Shown here piece after piece: positions 16,351 through 24,977 of a DNA stretch of 48,419 nucleotides. The translations under genes were made by a program, and so were the position numbers. Position 1 is the stretch's first letter. The number at the start of each line of letters is the position of its first letter. Source of the DNA: Flavobacteriales bacterium UBA7690 (GTDB taxonomy: Bacteria > Bacteroidota > Bacteroidia > Flavobacteriales_F > PHOS-HE28); assembly GCA_002482775.1 (NCBI GenBank), contig DLGQ01000014.1, forward strand, positions 1 to 48,419, in the 5' to 3' direction. The notes beneath the pieces are model-generated. The model worked only from the letters and a program-made list of their open reading frames with translations, was not told the DNA's origin and did no database searches.

Positions 16351-16356
16351 CATTCC

Positions 16357-16500
16357 TCACAGCGCATTCTTCGTCACCCAGATCCGCCACCCCACGATCA
16401 GCTTCTCCATCTTGCTGAGCCGCAGCAGATCCTTGTGCCACATTTTGGGAAGCACGGCCTTGTTCACGCGTGCGAGGAAAAGGAAAAGCGATCGTTTCAT
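16357..16500 (-). CDS. Conserved 47-residue basic protein (often mislabelled SsrA-binding protein)
   Basis: The predicted product is 47 residues and strongly basic (MKRSLFLFLARVNKAVLP ... LSKMEKLIVGWRIWVTKNAL). Short proteins with this pattern (a basic N-terminus with 'LARxNKxxLP', a central lysine-rich part and a C-terminal 'WxxxVTxNAL') are common in Flavobacteria and are often annotated as SsrA-binding protein, although they lack the SmpB fold. I recognise the pattern from memory, so the family call is moderate. The start at 16500 is 2 nt from the CDF stop, indicating translation from the same transcript. Function unknown. Confidence 0.65.
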   Translation of the reverse strand: MKRSLFLFLARVNKAVLPKMWHKDLLRLSKMEKLIVGWRIWVTKNAL

Positions 16501-16502
16501 GG

Positions 16503-17423
16503 TCAGTGATGTTGCAGACCGCAATGCTCCTCGGCCCATTCCAGTTCGATCGTTGCGTGGTGGATCCCCATCTGCTGAAGTGCGTTACGCGCCGCCGCTT
16601 TCGCCTCCAACACCGCCTTCAGATCAACGTCCGCCACCACCAGGTGTACCGTGTGTATGATGAAGCTGCCGTCCAGCGTCCACGTGTGTTGGTCGTGCAG
16701 ATCGGTCACGTGGGGGATCGCCATCAAGGTGCTGCGCACGGCCTGCATGTCCAGCTGTGCCGGGATCTCCTGCATGAGGATGCCCGTGCCTTGCCGCAAC
16801 GTACCCACCGCGTTGTACAGGATGAAACAACTGATCGCTACGCTGAGCAACGGATCCACGATGGCCCAATCCGTGTAGTGGATGATGATGCCGCCGAGCA
16901 GTACCGCCGCCCAGCCGAGCACATCTTCCAACAGATGCAAGTAAGCGCCGCGTTCGTTCAGCGTGCCGCCACCGTGCAGTTTCCACGCCGCGAAACCGTT
17001 CATCGCCAAGCCGAACACCGCGATGCCGATCATGCCTACCGTGTTCGGGGTGCTCGGTGCCCACAACCTCGGCACACTGATCACCAACATGCCGATGGCA
17101 CCTGCGATGAGCACCACGCTCGTGAGCCAGCCGCCCAACATGCTGTACCTCCCATAACCATAGCTGTAGTGCGCGTCCCGCCCTCTCATCGCCACACGTT
17201 GCAGGTACCACGCCGTGCCCAGTACGAGGCAATCGCCCGCATCGTGGAAGGCATCCGTAAGTACCGCGATACTGCCGGTCCACCACCCACCCACCACTTC
17301 CACCAGCGTGAAAGCTAGGTTGATGAAGAAGGCCAGACCCAATGCCTTCGCACCAGCCTCATGGACATGCCCGTGGCTATGACCGGTGTGGTCGTGAGAA
17401 TGTTCGTGATGCGCGTGGCCCAT
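16503..17423 (-). CDS. Cation diffusion facilitator family metal transporter
   Basis: The product has 306 residues. A histidine-rich N-terminal tail (about ten His in the first 22 residues) precedes six membrane helices with the metal-binding motifs of zinc-type CDF exporters: LTDAFHDAGDCLVLG in helix II and IIHYTDWAIVDPLLSVAIS in the helix V region. The C-terminal cytoplasmic ferredoxin-like domain is recognisable (DLHDQHTWTLDGSFIIHTVHLVV). Such proteins exchange Zn2+, Co2+ or similar ions for protons at the inner membrane. A TACCTTCG box is 8 nt before the start, giving a very short leader. The 47-residue gene follows directly. Confidence 0.93.
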   Translation of the reverse strand: MGHAHHEHSHDHTGHSHGHVHEAGAKALGLAFFINLAFTLVEVVGGWWTGSIAVLTDAFHDAGDCLVLGTAWYLQRVAMRGRDAHYSYGYGRYSMLGGWLTSVVLIAGAIGMLVISVPRLWAPSTPNTVGMIGIAVFGLAMNGFAAWKLHGGGTLNERGAYLHLLEDVLGWAAVLLGGIIIHYTDWAIVDPLLSVAISCFILYNAVGTLRQGTGILMQEIPAQLDMQAVRSTLMAIPHVTDLHDQHTWTLDGSFIIHTVHLVVADVDLKAVLEAKAAARNALQQMGIHHATIELEWAEEHCGLQHH

Positions 17424-17431
17424 GCGGTGGG

Positions 17432-17439
17432 CGAAGGTA
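17432..17439 (-). promoter_or_regulatory. Candidate -7 box (TACCTTCG) of the CDF transporter gene
   Basis: The minus-strand box lies 8 nt before the ATG at 17423, in the 33-nt gap after the dnaG stop. Confidence 0.45.
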
Positions 17440-17456
17440 GGAGCGGGGGTCCGGCC

Positions 17457-19412
17457 TCACCCCACGATCACCCGCCCCGTCTTCTTGGACAGTTTCTTCT
17501 TCACCTCGCTCAGCTGCATGATCTCCTGTAGCACCGCCATCACACCCAACTCATCGGCGGTCTTCAGTTCCAGCTGGCGTTCGATGATCATCCGGTCCAC
17601 TCGGCGCTCTTTGAGGATGTCCACGGCTTCCTCTAACGCATCGTAGAGCACTTCACTCTCCCGTTTCACGTGGATCTTGTGCTTGTCTTTCCAGTTCGGG
17701 CTAAGCACATGTTTCTCGGTGAGCAGATCGATGGCCGTGTTGCGCCAGTTCTCTTGCACGTGCGTGACGTAGCGTGAGGTGTCGATGGTATTGCCGAGGT
17801 TGCTGGTGTGCCGGTAGTCCAGATACATCTCGCGGAAGATGGGCTCGTCGAAGAGGATGTCGTCAAGGGCCAATAGCTCGAACATCAGTTCGGCTACGCT
17901 GGTCTCTTCTTCTGTCGTGTTGCCTTCTTCATCCTGCACCGGTACGTTGATGCGCTCGTGGCCGTAGCTCAGCAGCATGCGGAGCAGATCCCGCTCTTGG
18001 GGTGTGGTGCCCACATCTTCCAACGTGGGCTGCGGTGCGGCGATGTCCGGGGCGAGGTGTTCTTCGGGGATCGGCTGGTCATCACCGATCCGCTTGCGGT
18101 ACTGCCGGCGCAGCACCTTGTTCATCTCGCTGATCAGCGCCTGCTCGTTCACCTGCAACAAGCGGCTGCATTGTTGGATGTACAACGAACGCAGCACCAG
18201 GTCCGGCACCAATGCAACGCTCTCCACGATCTCGTGTATGGCTCCGGCTTTCTTCACCGGGTCATCGCCCACTTCCTGCATCAGCAGGGTGGCTTTGAAC
18301 ACGAGGAAATCCTGTGCGTTGCCGGTGAGGTGCGCCATCACCTCGCTACTGCTGTGGCTCTTCGCGTAGCTGTCCGGATCCTCGCCCGCCGGGAAGGTGA
18401 CGACCTTCACGTTGAGGCCTTCCTTCAGCACCAGGTCGATGCCGCGTAAGCTGGCCTTCATGCCCGCCGCATCGCCATCGTAAAGGATGGCTACGGTGGG
18501 TGCATACCGTTTGATCAACCGCACCTGTTCCTCCGTGAGGCTGGTGCCGCTGCTGGCCACCACGTTTGTGATCCCCGCTTGGTGCAGGCTGATCACATCT
18601 GTGTAGCCTTCCACCAAGTAGCAGAGGTCTTTCTCTACGATGGACTTCTTCGCTTGGTACACCCCGTACAACGAACGGCTCTTGTTGTAGAGCACGCTCT
18701 CCGGACTGTTGAAGTACTTCGGCAGCTTCTTGTCGCTCTTCAGGGTGCGCGCACCGAAGGCGATGGGCTGACCGCTGAGGCCGAGAATGGGGAAGGTGAC
18801 GCGCCCGGCGAAGAAGTCCCATGGCGTCCGGGTTTCATCTTCGCGGCGTTTGATCCAGCCGGCCTTCTCCAGCAGTTCCGGGTTGAAACCATTGGCGATG
18901 GCCGCCTGTGCGAACGCGCCGCCGTATTCGGGAACATAACCCAGCTGGAACGCTTTGATCGTGTTGTCCGAGAAGCCGCGCTCGTGGAAGTAGGATAGGC
19001 CGATGCGTTTGCCTTCGTCCGTGTTCCACAGTTGCTCCACGCTCCAGTTGAGCGCCCATTGCTGGATCACGGCGAGCGCCTCCCGTTCGCTCTGCTCGAT
19101 CTCCTGCTCGGGCGACTGTTCCTCTTCCGGCAGGTCGATGTTGTACCGTTTCGCCAGCCACTTGATGGCTTCCACGTAGCTGAGGTGCTCGTGCTTCTGG
19201 AGGAAGGTGATGCTGTCCCCGGCTTCGCCGCACCCGAAACATTTGTAGATGCCCAAGTTCGGGCTCACGTTGAAACTCGGTGTCTTCTCGTTGTGGAACG
19301 GACATAGACCGAGGAAGCGCGGCCCTTTGCGTTTCAGCGCTACGAATTCGCCCACCACCTCCTCCACGCGGGCGGCGTCTTTCACCTGTTGTATGGCGTG
19401 CGGGACGATCAT
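17457..19412 (-). CDS. dnaG: DNA primase
   Basis: The product has 651 residues, normal for DnaG. The N-terminal CHC2 zinc finger is intact (Cys37, His40, Cys58, Cys61, in GLCPFHNEKTPSF ... YKCFGCGEAGD). The catalytic core shows WDFFAGRVTFPI and PKYFNSPESVLYNKS, and the Toprim motifs LVEGYTDVISLHQAGITNVVASSG and ILYDGDAAGMKA. A long C-terminal helical part would contact the replicative helicase. It makes RNA primers at the replication fork. The 213-nt region upstream has no other gene and no convincing -7 box that I can see. Confidence 0.96.
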   Translation of the reverse strand: MIVPHAIQQVKDAARVEEVVGEFVALKRKGPRFLGLCPFHNEKTPSFNVSPNLGIYKCFGCGEAGDSITFLQKHEHLSYVEAIKWLAKRYNIDLPEEEQSPEQEIEQSEREALAVIQQWALNWSVEQLWNTDEGKRIGLSYFHERGFSDNTIKAFQLGYVPEYGGAFAQAAIANGFNPELLEKAGWIKRREDETRTPWDFFAGRVTFPILGLSGQPIAFGARTLKSDKKLPKYFNSPESVLYNKSRSLYGVYQAKKSIVEKDLCYLVEGYTDVISLHQAGITNVVASSGTSLTEEQVRLIKRYAPTVAILYDGDAAGMKASLRGIDLVLKEGLNVKVVTFPAGEDPDSYAKSHSSSEVMAHLTGNAQDFLVFKATLLMQEVGDDPVKKAGAIHEIVESVALVPDLVLRSLYIQQCSRLLQVNEQALISEMNKVLRRQYRKRIGDDQPIPEEHLAPDIAAPQPTLEDVGTTPQERDLLRMLLSYGHERINVPVQDEEGNTTEEETSVAELMFELLALDDILFDEPIFREMYLDYRHTSNLGNTIDTSRYVTHVQENWRNTAIDLLTEKHVLSPNWKDKHKIHVKRESEVLYDALEEAVDILKERRVDRMIIERQLELKTADELGVMAVLQEIMQLSEVKKKLSKKTGRVIVG

Positions 19413-19625
19413 CGACTTCGTGGCGCTTGCGGGGATCGTTGCGCCTTGTTCAACGGGGCCGTGAATTTACCGGCCTAGGCGTGACCATTGGCCGATCGTT
19501 CAGAGTTTGGGTCGGAAGCCCGCGATCGTCAATATCGCATATCCGATGCCGCCTTGACGCTCAGCGCAATAGCCAGTGCCGCCAAATTGATGCTAGCCTG
19601 ATCTCCACAACGTGCCGATACCCGC

Positions 19626-20051
19626 TCACTTGCTGATCACCTTCCCCGTGTTGTCGTAGAGCACCCGCTTCAACTCGTTGCCCGTGCTATCCGTGAACAC
19701 CCATTCGCCAACGGGTATGCCGTGCAGGTGCTGGCCTTTGTAGTAGGTAAGGCTGTTGGCATGGAACACTTCCACAGGGCCTTCTTCCACGCCTTGCACA
19801 TACTTGGTGCGGCTGCGAAGCACACCGTTCGGGAAGCGGGAGACCCAGAGCCCATGGCGCTTGCCATCGCGGATCATGCCTTCCATTTCGCCGCCATTGC
19901 GCAAGGGTACCACATGGTGGCCGTCCGGTTGCACGGTAGGGCTCTTCGCGGTGTCCTGCGCTGGCGGGTCCGCTTGTTTGTTGTTCGTGCCTTCCGAGCA
20001 GCCGCAGAGCAGGCTGGTGGCCAGGGCGAAGTACAGGGTCGTCCTTGTCAT
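19626..20051 (-). CDS. Lipoprotein with MORN-type repeats
   Basis: The product has 141 residues from ATG 20051. A type II signal (LYFALATSLLCGC) puts the lipidated cysteine at about residue 18. After a Pro/Thr-rich linker come several 20-23 residue MORN-like repeats (GGEMEGMIRDGKRHGLWVSR, GVEEGPVEVFHANS, GQHLHGIPVGEWVF). Proteins of this type are often labelled YwqK-like antitoxin repeat proteins, but no toxin partner is present. I infer an outer-membrane or periplasmic lipoprotein of unknown role. Its ATG overlaps the polyprenyl synthetase stop (ATGA), so translation is coupled. Confidence 0.82.
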   Translation of the reverse strand: MTRTTLYFALATSLLCGCSEGTNNKQADPPAQDTAKSPTVQPDGHHVVPLRNGGEMEGMIRDGKRHGLWVSRFPNGVLRSRTKYVQGVEEGPVEVFHANSLTYYKGQHLHGIPVGEWVFTDSTGNELKRVLYDNTGKVISK

Positions 20052-21022
20052 TTCGTTCGTTCTACGGTGAGTTCTACCAAGCCTTCCAAGGCATCGCGCG
20101 CTTCGTTCTGCGGGAAGGTGCGCAGTTCGGCGAGGGCCTTGTCGCGGTAGGCGTACATGTGCTTGTTCGCGTGTGCGATGCCACCCACTGCGGCCACTTT
20201 CTCCACGAGCTGGGCAACGGCATCGCTGTCTTCGTTGCGGTTCTTCACCACGTCCACCATCCAACGGCGATCGCTGCTGTTCACTTGCTGCAACGCATGG
20301 ATCAGCGGAAGTGTGAGCTTCTTCTCCTTGATGTCCAGGCCCGTGGGTTTGCCGGTGTCTTTCCCGCTGCCGTAGTCGAACAGGTCGTCCTTGATCTGGA
20401 ACGCGATGCCCGTGTATTCCCCGAAGAGGCGCATGCGTTCAATTTCTTCTTTGGGACGTCCCGCAGCACTGGTGCCGCTCGCACAACACGCAGCGATGAG
20501 GCTGGCGGTCTTCTTGCGGATGATGTCGAAATAGACCTCTTCGCTGAAGTTGAGCCCGCGTGTCTTCTCCAATTGTAGCAATTCGCCCTCGCTCATCTCG
20601 CGCACGGCATGGCTCACGATGCGCAAAAGTTCGAATTCACCCTTGTCGATGGCCAGAAGGAGTCCACGGCTGAGCAGGTAGTCGCCCACCAGCACCGCGA
20701 TCTTGTTCTTCCACAGGGCGTTGATGCTGAAGAAGCCACGACGCATGTTGGCATCGTCCACCACATCATCATGCACGAGTGTGGCGGTATGCAGCAGTTC
20801 GATGAGGCTGGCGGCCACGAAGGCGCTTTCGTTGACCTCCCCGAACTGGCGGGCGCTCAACAAGGTGAACATCGGCCGCATCTGCTTGCCTTTGCGCTTC
20901 ACGATGTAGTGCATGATCCTGTCCAGCAACGCCGCTTTGCTGCGCATAGCCTCGCGGAAATGGGGCTCGAAAGCCTTCATCTCGGCGGCAATGGGCCGCT
21001 GCAGTTCGTCGAAGGAGCGCAT
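20048..21022 (-). CDS. Polyprenyl synthetase (trans-type isoprenyl diphosphate synthase)
   Basis: The product has 324 residues from ATG 21022, the family length. The first aspartate-rich motif is in LVHDDVVDDANMRRG, the second in FQIKDDLFDYGSGKDTGKPTG, and RKGKQMRPMFTLLSARQFG near the N-terminus binds the substrate diphosphate. It extends an allylic diphosphate with isopentenyl units and probably makes the octaprenyl- or heptaprenyl-type side chain for menaquinone. Exact chain length cannot be read. A longer frame reaches 21133, but residues before 21022 are unlike the family and lie in the divergent promoter region of the barrel gene. Confidence 0.93.
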   Translation of the reverse strand: MRSFDELQRPIAAEMKAFEPHFREAMRSKAALLDRIMHYIVKRKGKQMRPMFTLLSARQFGEVNESAFVAASLIELLHTATLVHDDVVDDANMRRGFFSINALWKNKIAVLVGDYLLSRGLLLAIDKGEFELLRIVSHAVREMSEGELLQLEKTRGLNFSEEVYFDIIRKKTASLIAACCASGTSAAGRPKEEIERMRLFGEYTGIAFQIKDDLFDYGSGKDTGKPTGLDIKEKKLTLPLIHALQQVNSSDRRWMVDVVKNRNEDSDAVAQLVEKVAAVGGIAHANKHMYAYRDKALAELRTFPQNEARDALEGLVELTVERTK

Positions 21023-21134
21023 GCTGGTGAAGAGGTCCCGCAGTGCCGGGGTGGGCAAAGATGGGGATCGTGCCTTGGGAAAGGACAACCCTTCTCGCTT
21101 TGCTTCGTCCATTGGGAAGTGCGAGGCCGCCACC

Positions 21135-21142
21135 TACCTTCG
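21135..21142 (+). promoter_or_regulatory. Candidate promoter (-33 TTG, -7 TACCTTCG) of the outer-membrane barrel gene
   Basis: TACCTTCG ends 6 nt before the ATG at 21149, and a TTG lies 20 nt upstream of the box, the expected spacing for Bacteroidota promoters. Transcription would begin at or next to the start codon. Confidence 0.5.
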
Positions 21143-21148
21143 CTGAGC

Positions 21149-21871
21149 ATGATCCGCTGGACATCCCTTTTGCGCCGCATCCTTGGACTGACACTGCTGC
21201 TGGTCAGCCTACAGGCCCTTGCACAACCTGGCAAGACCAAGGTGGTGCTGTACAAGGACCGACTGGCCGCTGCCTTCGATACCGTTGATTGCGTGAAGAA
21301 CGTGGTGAAGATCAATCCCTTGGTGTTCTTCCGCGGAGAGGTGCCCATCTATTACGAGCGGGCCATCACCCCGAAGTTGAGCCTCGAAGCCGGGATCGGG
21401 ATCACCCTGCGCAACTACCTCGCTTTGTCCTTCACCGGTGACGATGCCGATGATTTCGGCGCGGGCACGGAGATCGTTCCGCGACTGAGCTTCAACGCCG
21501 GCTTCCGGTATTATTTCACCGATGACCTGGAACCGCAAGGGGCATACGGCCAGATCAGTTTCGCGCACCTGAATTTCACCAAGGACATCCGCACCAAAGG
21601 ACCCACCGGCGAATTCACCGATGTGAAGCTGCGCGACGATCGTACCTATAACGATGTGCGGTTCCTGATCGGGTACCAGATGCTCAGCAGCAATAGCAAT
21701 TGGATGTTCGATGTGTATGGTGGCCCGGCTTTCCGCGACCGCTTCAACGTGAAGGTTCAAGAGCGACTTGATCTCACGGGCGAACGACCCTCGTGGGCCT
21801 ATACCATTGAAGAAAGCAAGGACCAGACCGTGGCTTTCTTCCTCGGCGTGAAGATCGGGATGGGCTTTTGA
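21149..21871 (+). CDS. Outer-membrane beta-barrel protein (DUF3575-like)
   Basis: The product has 240 residues. A signal peptide (ILGLTLLLVSLQALAQ) is followed by alternating amphipathic strands typical of an 8- to 10-strand barrel (NVVKINPLVFFRGEVPIYYE, LSLEAGIGITLRNYLAL, SFNAGFRYYFTD, FLIGYQML, WMFDVYGGPAFRDRF) ending in KIGMGF with a terminal Phe, as needed for insertion by the BAM complex. The 'VVKINPLVFFRGEVPIYYERAI' opening resembles DUF3575-type and other small Bacteroidota porin-like barrels. Function is not known. The gene stands alone between a divergent polyprenyl synthetase gene and a convergent rlmN. Confidence 0.78.
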   Translation: MIRWTSLLRRILGLTLLLVSLQALAQPGKTKVVLYKDRLAAAFDTVDCVKNVVKINPLVFFRGEVPIYYERAITPKLSLEAGIGITLRNYLALSFTGDDADDFGAGTEIVPRLSFNAGFRYYFTDDLEPQGAYGQISFAHLNFTKDIRTKGPTGEFTDVKLRDDRTYNDVRFLIGYQMLSSNSNWMFDVYGGPAFRDRFNVKVQERLDLTGERPSWAYTIEESKDQTVAFFLGVKIGMGF

Positions 21872-21897
21872 GGAAGTGGCGAGCGGCTAGTGCTCCA

Positions 21898-21936
21898 GCG
21901 GCAAGTTATGCGCCCAACACGTGCCACTTGCCGACT
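21898..21936. terminator. Hairpin between convergent barrel and rlmN genes
   Basis: GCGGCAAGT pairs with ACTTGCCG across about 20 nt. Outer GGCGAG/CTCGCC arms extend it. It could serve as a bidirectional terminator or a dispersed repeat; no long T run is present. Confidence 0.35.
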
Positions 21937-21948
21937 AAGGTCTCGCCG

Positions 21949-23016
21949 CTATTTCATCACGCGTTCGCCGTCCTTCAATGCTGGCTCGTTCTTGTTGGCC
22001 AGTTGCCCGCACGCGGCGTCGATGTCGCGGCCACGGCTTCTGCGGATGCGCGCCACGATGCCCTTCTTCTCCAGGTAGTACATGAAGGCCACGGCATCTG
22101 CACTGTCCGTACGACCGAATTCGCTGCCGTCGATCGGGTTGTATTCGATCAGGTTCACCTTGGCGTGTACGTCGCTGGCGTAGCGCACCAATTCCTGTGC
22201 ATCGGCCAGTGAATCGTTGAAGCCGCGTAGCAGGATGTACTCGAAGGTGACTTCCTTGCGCGTAACGCGTGTGTAGTAGCGCAACGCATCCTTCAGGTCG
22301 GCCAGCGAGTTCTGTTCGTTGATGGGCATGATCTTGTCACGCTTCTCGTCGTTGGCGGCGTGCAAGCTCAACGCCAGGTTGAAGCGGGCACCGTCATCGG
22401 CCAACTTGCGGATCATCTTCGCGATACCTGCTGTGCTCACGGTTACGCGGCGTGCGCCAAGACCTAGGCCGTCCTGCGCCATGATGCGTTCCGCGCTGCG
22501 CAAGGTGTTGGCGTAGTTGAGCAACGGCTCGCCCATGCCCATGTACACGATGTTGGTGACGCTCTGCTTGTGGTACTTCAGCGCGAGGTCGTCGATCATC
22601 GTTACCTGATCCACCACTTCAGCGGAATCCAAGTTGCGGATGCGTTTCAGCTTGCCCGTTGCACAGAAGCTGCACGTCAGGCTGCACCCGATCTGGCTGC
22701 TGATGCACGCGGTAAGGCGCGTAGGGGTTGGGATCAAGACGCCTTCCACCACATGCCCGTCCCAGGTCTTGAAGGCGCATTTCACCGTGCCGTCTTCGCT
22801 CAGCTGTTCCTCCACCAAGGTCAACGGACGGAACAAGGTGCGTTCAGCGAGCTTTTCCCTGAACGCCTTCGGCAGATCGCTCATATCATCGAACGAGCGC
22901 GCTTTCTTCTTCCACAACCACTCCCACAGCTGCTTGGCGCGGTAAGGTTTTTCACCAAGGTCCGCGACGAGGGCTTTGATCTCGTCCAGAGTGAGTTCGC
23001 GGATGTTGGTGGTCAT
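21949..23016 (-). CDS. rlmN: 23S rRNA (adenine2503-C2)-methyltransferase, radical SAM
   Basis: The product has 355 residues. The radical-SAM cluster CxxxCxxC is Cys111, Cys115 and Cys118 (GCSLTCSFCATGKLKRI). The N-terminal substrate domain (YRAKQLWEWLWKK) and VYMGMGEPLLN, RRVTVSTAGI and FNLALSLHA are typical. It methylates A2503 of 23S rRNA (and often A37 of some tRNAs) through a methyl-cysteine intermediate; the second catalytic cysteine is in DIDAACGQLANK near the C-terminus. The TATCTTTG box is only 4 nt before the ATG. It lies 17 nt downstream of the ispD stop on the same strand. Confidence 0.96.
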   Translation of the reverse strand: MTTNIRELTLDEIKALVADLGEKPYRAKQLWEWLWKKKARSFDDMSDLPKAFREKLAERTLFRPLTLVEEQLSEDGTVKCAFKTWDGHVVEGVLIPTPTRLTACISSQIGCSLTCSFCATGKLKRIRNLDSAEVVDQVTMIDDLALKYHKQSVTNIVYMGMGEPLLNYANTLRSAERIMAQDGLGLGARRVTVSTAGIAKMIRKLADDGARFNLALSLHAANDEKRDKIMPINEQNSLADLKDALRYYTRVTRKEVTFEYILLRGFNDSLADAQELVRYASDVHAKVNLIEYNPIDGSEFGRTDSADAVAFMYYLEKKGIVARIRRSRGRDIDAACGQLANKNEPALKDGERVMK

Positions 23017-23020
23017 GTGG

Positions 23021-23028
23021 CAAAGATA
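23021..23028 (-). promoter_or_regulatory. Candidate -7 box (TATCTTTG) of rlmN
   Basis: It is an exact TAnnTTTG match 4 nt before the rlmN ATG, within the 17-nt gap after ispD. A transcript from here would be leaderless. Confidence 0.5.
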
Positions 23029-23033
23029 CCGGG

Positions 23034-23696
23034 TCAGGAGAGCAGGAGTTCGGCGAAGCGCAGGTCCGCCGGAGTGGTCACCTTCAGGTTGTGCTCTTCT
23101 CCCGCGACCAAATGGACCATCGCGCCCGTGCGCTCAACGAGGGTCGCTTCATCGGTGAATGCAACATCGTAGGGCAGCTCAAAGGCCTTGCGAAGCACGT
23201 CCGTGCGGAAGCACTGTGGCGTTTGCACAGCCCGAAGTTCGGCCCGGTCAATGGGCTCGCTGGTTCCGCCATCCACGCGCCGAACAGATGAAGTTATCGG
23301 CACCACCGGTATCGCGGCGCCATGTTCTTCCGCTGCCGCGAAACACCGTGCGATCAATTCCTTGCTCACCAGCGGACGCACACCATCATGCACGGCAACG
23401 ACACCATCGCCCGTGATCGCCGCTAGCCCATTGCGTGTGGAATGGAAACGCTCTTCACCACCAGCAACTACCTCGTGTTCGACAAGGAACCCGTGCCCGA
23501 TGCACAGCGCTTTCCAGATCGTGATCTGCGCTTCGGGCAATACCACGATGATCGGCATCGCGGGGTCGAACGCATGGAACGCTTCGATGGTCCAGCACAA
23601 CAGCGGCTTGCCCTTCAATAGCATGAACTGCTTGGGAATGGGGCCGCCCATACGCTTGCCGGAGCCGCCTGCTACGATGATGGTGGAACGCTGCAT
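23034..23696 (-). CDS. ispD: 2-C-methyl-D-erythritol 4-phosphate cytidylyltransferase
   Basis: The product has 220 residues. The nucleotidyltransferase loop TIIVAGGSGKRMGGPIPKQFMLLKGKPLL near the N-terminus, VAVHDGVRPLVSKELI in the middle, and VQTPQCFRTDVL and FTDEATLVERTG near the end are IspD signatures. It makes CDP-methylerythritol from MEP and CTP in the non-mevalonate isoprenoid pathway; ispG further along the window belongs to the same pathway. Start 23696 matches the family N-terminus; the 23 residues that would be added upstream come from a hairpin repeat region and are rejected. Confidence 0.95.
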   Translation of the reverse strand: MQRSTIIVAGGSGKRMGGPIPKQFMLLKGKPLLCWTIEAFHAFDPAMPIIVVLPEAQITIWKALCIGHGFLVEHEVVAGGEERFHSTRNGLAAITGDGVVAVHDGVRPLVSKELIARCFAAAEEHGAAIPVVPITSSVRRVDGGTSEPIDRAELRAVQTPQCFRTDVLRKAFELPYDVAFTDEATLVERTGAMVHLVAGEEHNLKVTTPADLRFAELLLS

Positions 23697-23732
23697 GAGG
23701 CCCAAAGGTCGGTGAGCGGGTGCAAAAGAGAA

Positions 23733-23762
23733 AGGGTGCGAGAGTCTGGACCCTCGCACCCT
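23733..23762. repeat. Hairpin repeat (AGGGTGCGAG / CTCGCACCCT) between ispD and queA
   Basis: Perfect 10-bp arms enclose a 10-nt loop. A related hairpin with the same GGTGCG...CGCACC core occurs at 44608-44641, so this looks like a dispersed REP-like intergenic repeat. Confidence 0.6.
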
Positions 23763-23783
23763 CACACGCTTGAATTCTTTTGG

Positions 23784-24833
23784 TCAGATGATCAGCATCG
23801 CGTCGCCGTAGCTGAAGAAGCGATACTTCTCCTTGATGGCCACTTTGTACGCGTTCCAAACATGGTCATATCCACCGAAGGCCGCCACCTGCATCAAGAG
23901 CGTGCTCTCGGGCATGTGGAAGTTGGTGATCATACTGTCGGCGATGCTGAAGTCGTAAGGCGGGAAGATGAACTTGTTCGTCCACCCGTTGTAAGGCTTC
24001 ATGTGGTTCAGCGTGCTAACGCTGCTTTCGATGGCGCGCATGGTGGTGGTGCCTACACAGCAAACACGCTTCTTCGCGTCCTTCGCCTTGTTCACGATGT
24101 CGCAGGCTTCGCGATCGATGAGCACTTGCTCACTATCGGTCTTGTGTTTCGTAAGGTCTTCCACTTCCACCGGACGGAACGTGCCCAGGCCGATGTGCAA
24201 GGTGACCTCCGCGAAGTTGATACCCTTAAGTTCCATGCGCTTCATCAGCTCGCGGCTGAAGTGAAGGCCGGCGGTGGGGGCGGCAACGGCACCTTCGTGT
24301 TTGGCGAAGATGGTCTGGTAACGCTCGGCGTCGCTCGGCTCGGTCTCGCGCTTGATGTAACGGGGCAGTGGCGTCTCGCCCATTTCGGTGATGGCGGCCT
24401 TGAACTCATCGTACGTGCCATCGAACAGGAAACGCAGCGTACGCCCACGGCTCGTGGTGTTGTCGATCACCTCGGCGACCAACTCATCGTCCTTGCCGAA
24501 GTACAACTTGTTGCCGATCCGGATCTTGCGGGCGGGATCAACGATCACATCCCACAGGAGGCTGTCGCGGTTGAGTTCGCGCAGCATGAACACCTCGATC
24601 TTGGCGCCGGTCTTCTCCTTGTTGCCCCACATGCGGGCAGGGAAAACTTTGGTGTTGTTCAGGATGAAGGTGTCACCCTCATCGAAATAGTCCAGGATGT
24701 TCTTGAACTTCTTGTGCTCGATCTTCCCGTCTTTGCGGTGCAGCACCATCAGTTTGCTGCCGTCGCGGTCCTTGGTAGGGTACAGGGCGATCTGCTCCTT
24801 GGGCAGGTCGAATTTGAACGCGGTAAGTTTCAT
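23784..24833 (-). CDS. queA: tRNA preQ1(34) S-adenosylmethionine ribosyltransferase-isomerase
   Basis: The product has 349 residues, the normal length. It transfers the ribosyl group of S-adenosylmethionine to 7-aminomethyl-7-deazaguanine in tRNA, the penultimate step of queuosine synthesis. Visible family blocks are the N-terminal FKFDLPKEQIALYPTKDRD, ILNNTKVFPARMWGNKE, EGAVAAPTAGLHFSRELM, THIGLGTFRPV-like VTLHIGLGTFRPVEVED, and the C-terminal TNFHMPESTLLMQVAAFGG. A TATCTTCG box lies 46 nt upstream. Separated from truB by 144 nt, it probably has its own promoter. Confidence 0.96.
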   Translation of the reverse strand: MKLTAFKFDLPKEQIALYPTKDRDGSKLMVLHRKDGKIEHKKFKNILDYFDEGDTFILNNTKVFPARMWGNKEKTGAKIEVFMLRELNRDSLLWDVIVDPARKIRIGNKLYFGKDDELVAEVIDNTTSRGRTLRFLFDGTYDEFKAAITEMGETPLPRYIKRETEPSDAERYQTIFAKHEGAVAAPTAGLHFSRELMKRMELKGINFAEVTLHIGLGTFRPVEVEDLTKHKTDSEQVLIDREACDIVNKAKDAKKRVCCVGTTTMRAIESSVSTLNHMKPYNGWTNKFIFPPYDFSIADSMITNFHMPESTLLMQVAAFGGYDHVWNAYKVAIKEKYRFFSYGDAMLII

Positions 24834-24879
24834 GCTGTTTGGGCGGGCTTACTGGGCCGGGCCTGAGAGTTTGGGGCGC

Positions 24880-24887
24880 CGAAGATA
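24880..24887 (-). promoter_or_regulatory. Candidate -7 box (TATCTTCG) of queA
   Basis: The minus-strand box is 46 nt upstream of the queA ATG, within the 144-nt gap after truB. The rest of that gap shows nothing clear. Confidence 0.4.
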
Positions 24888-24977
24888 GCATGATCGCGAA
24901 GCGAATGTTAAACTATCTGATGGCCAGTCCGTTATCCTGTTGATAACGCAATTCCGCCAAGCCGCGGAATGGGCAAT

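Noticed and set aside
21149..21871. PorT of the type IX secretion system
   Set aside because: Size and barrel character fit, but the sequence pattern resembles DUF3575-type barrels and I could not match PorT-specific segments.
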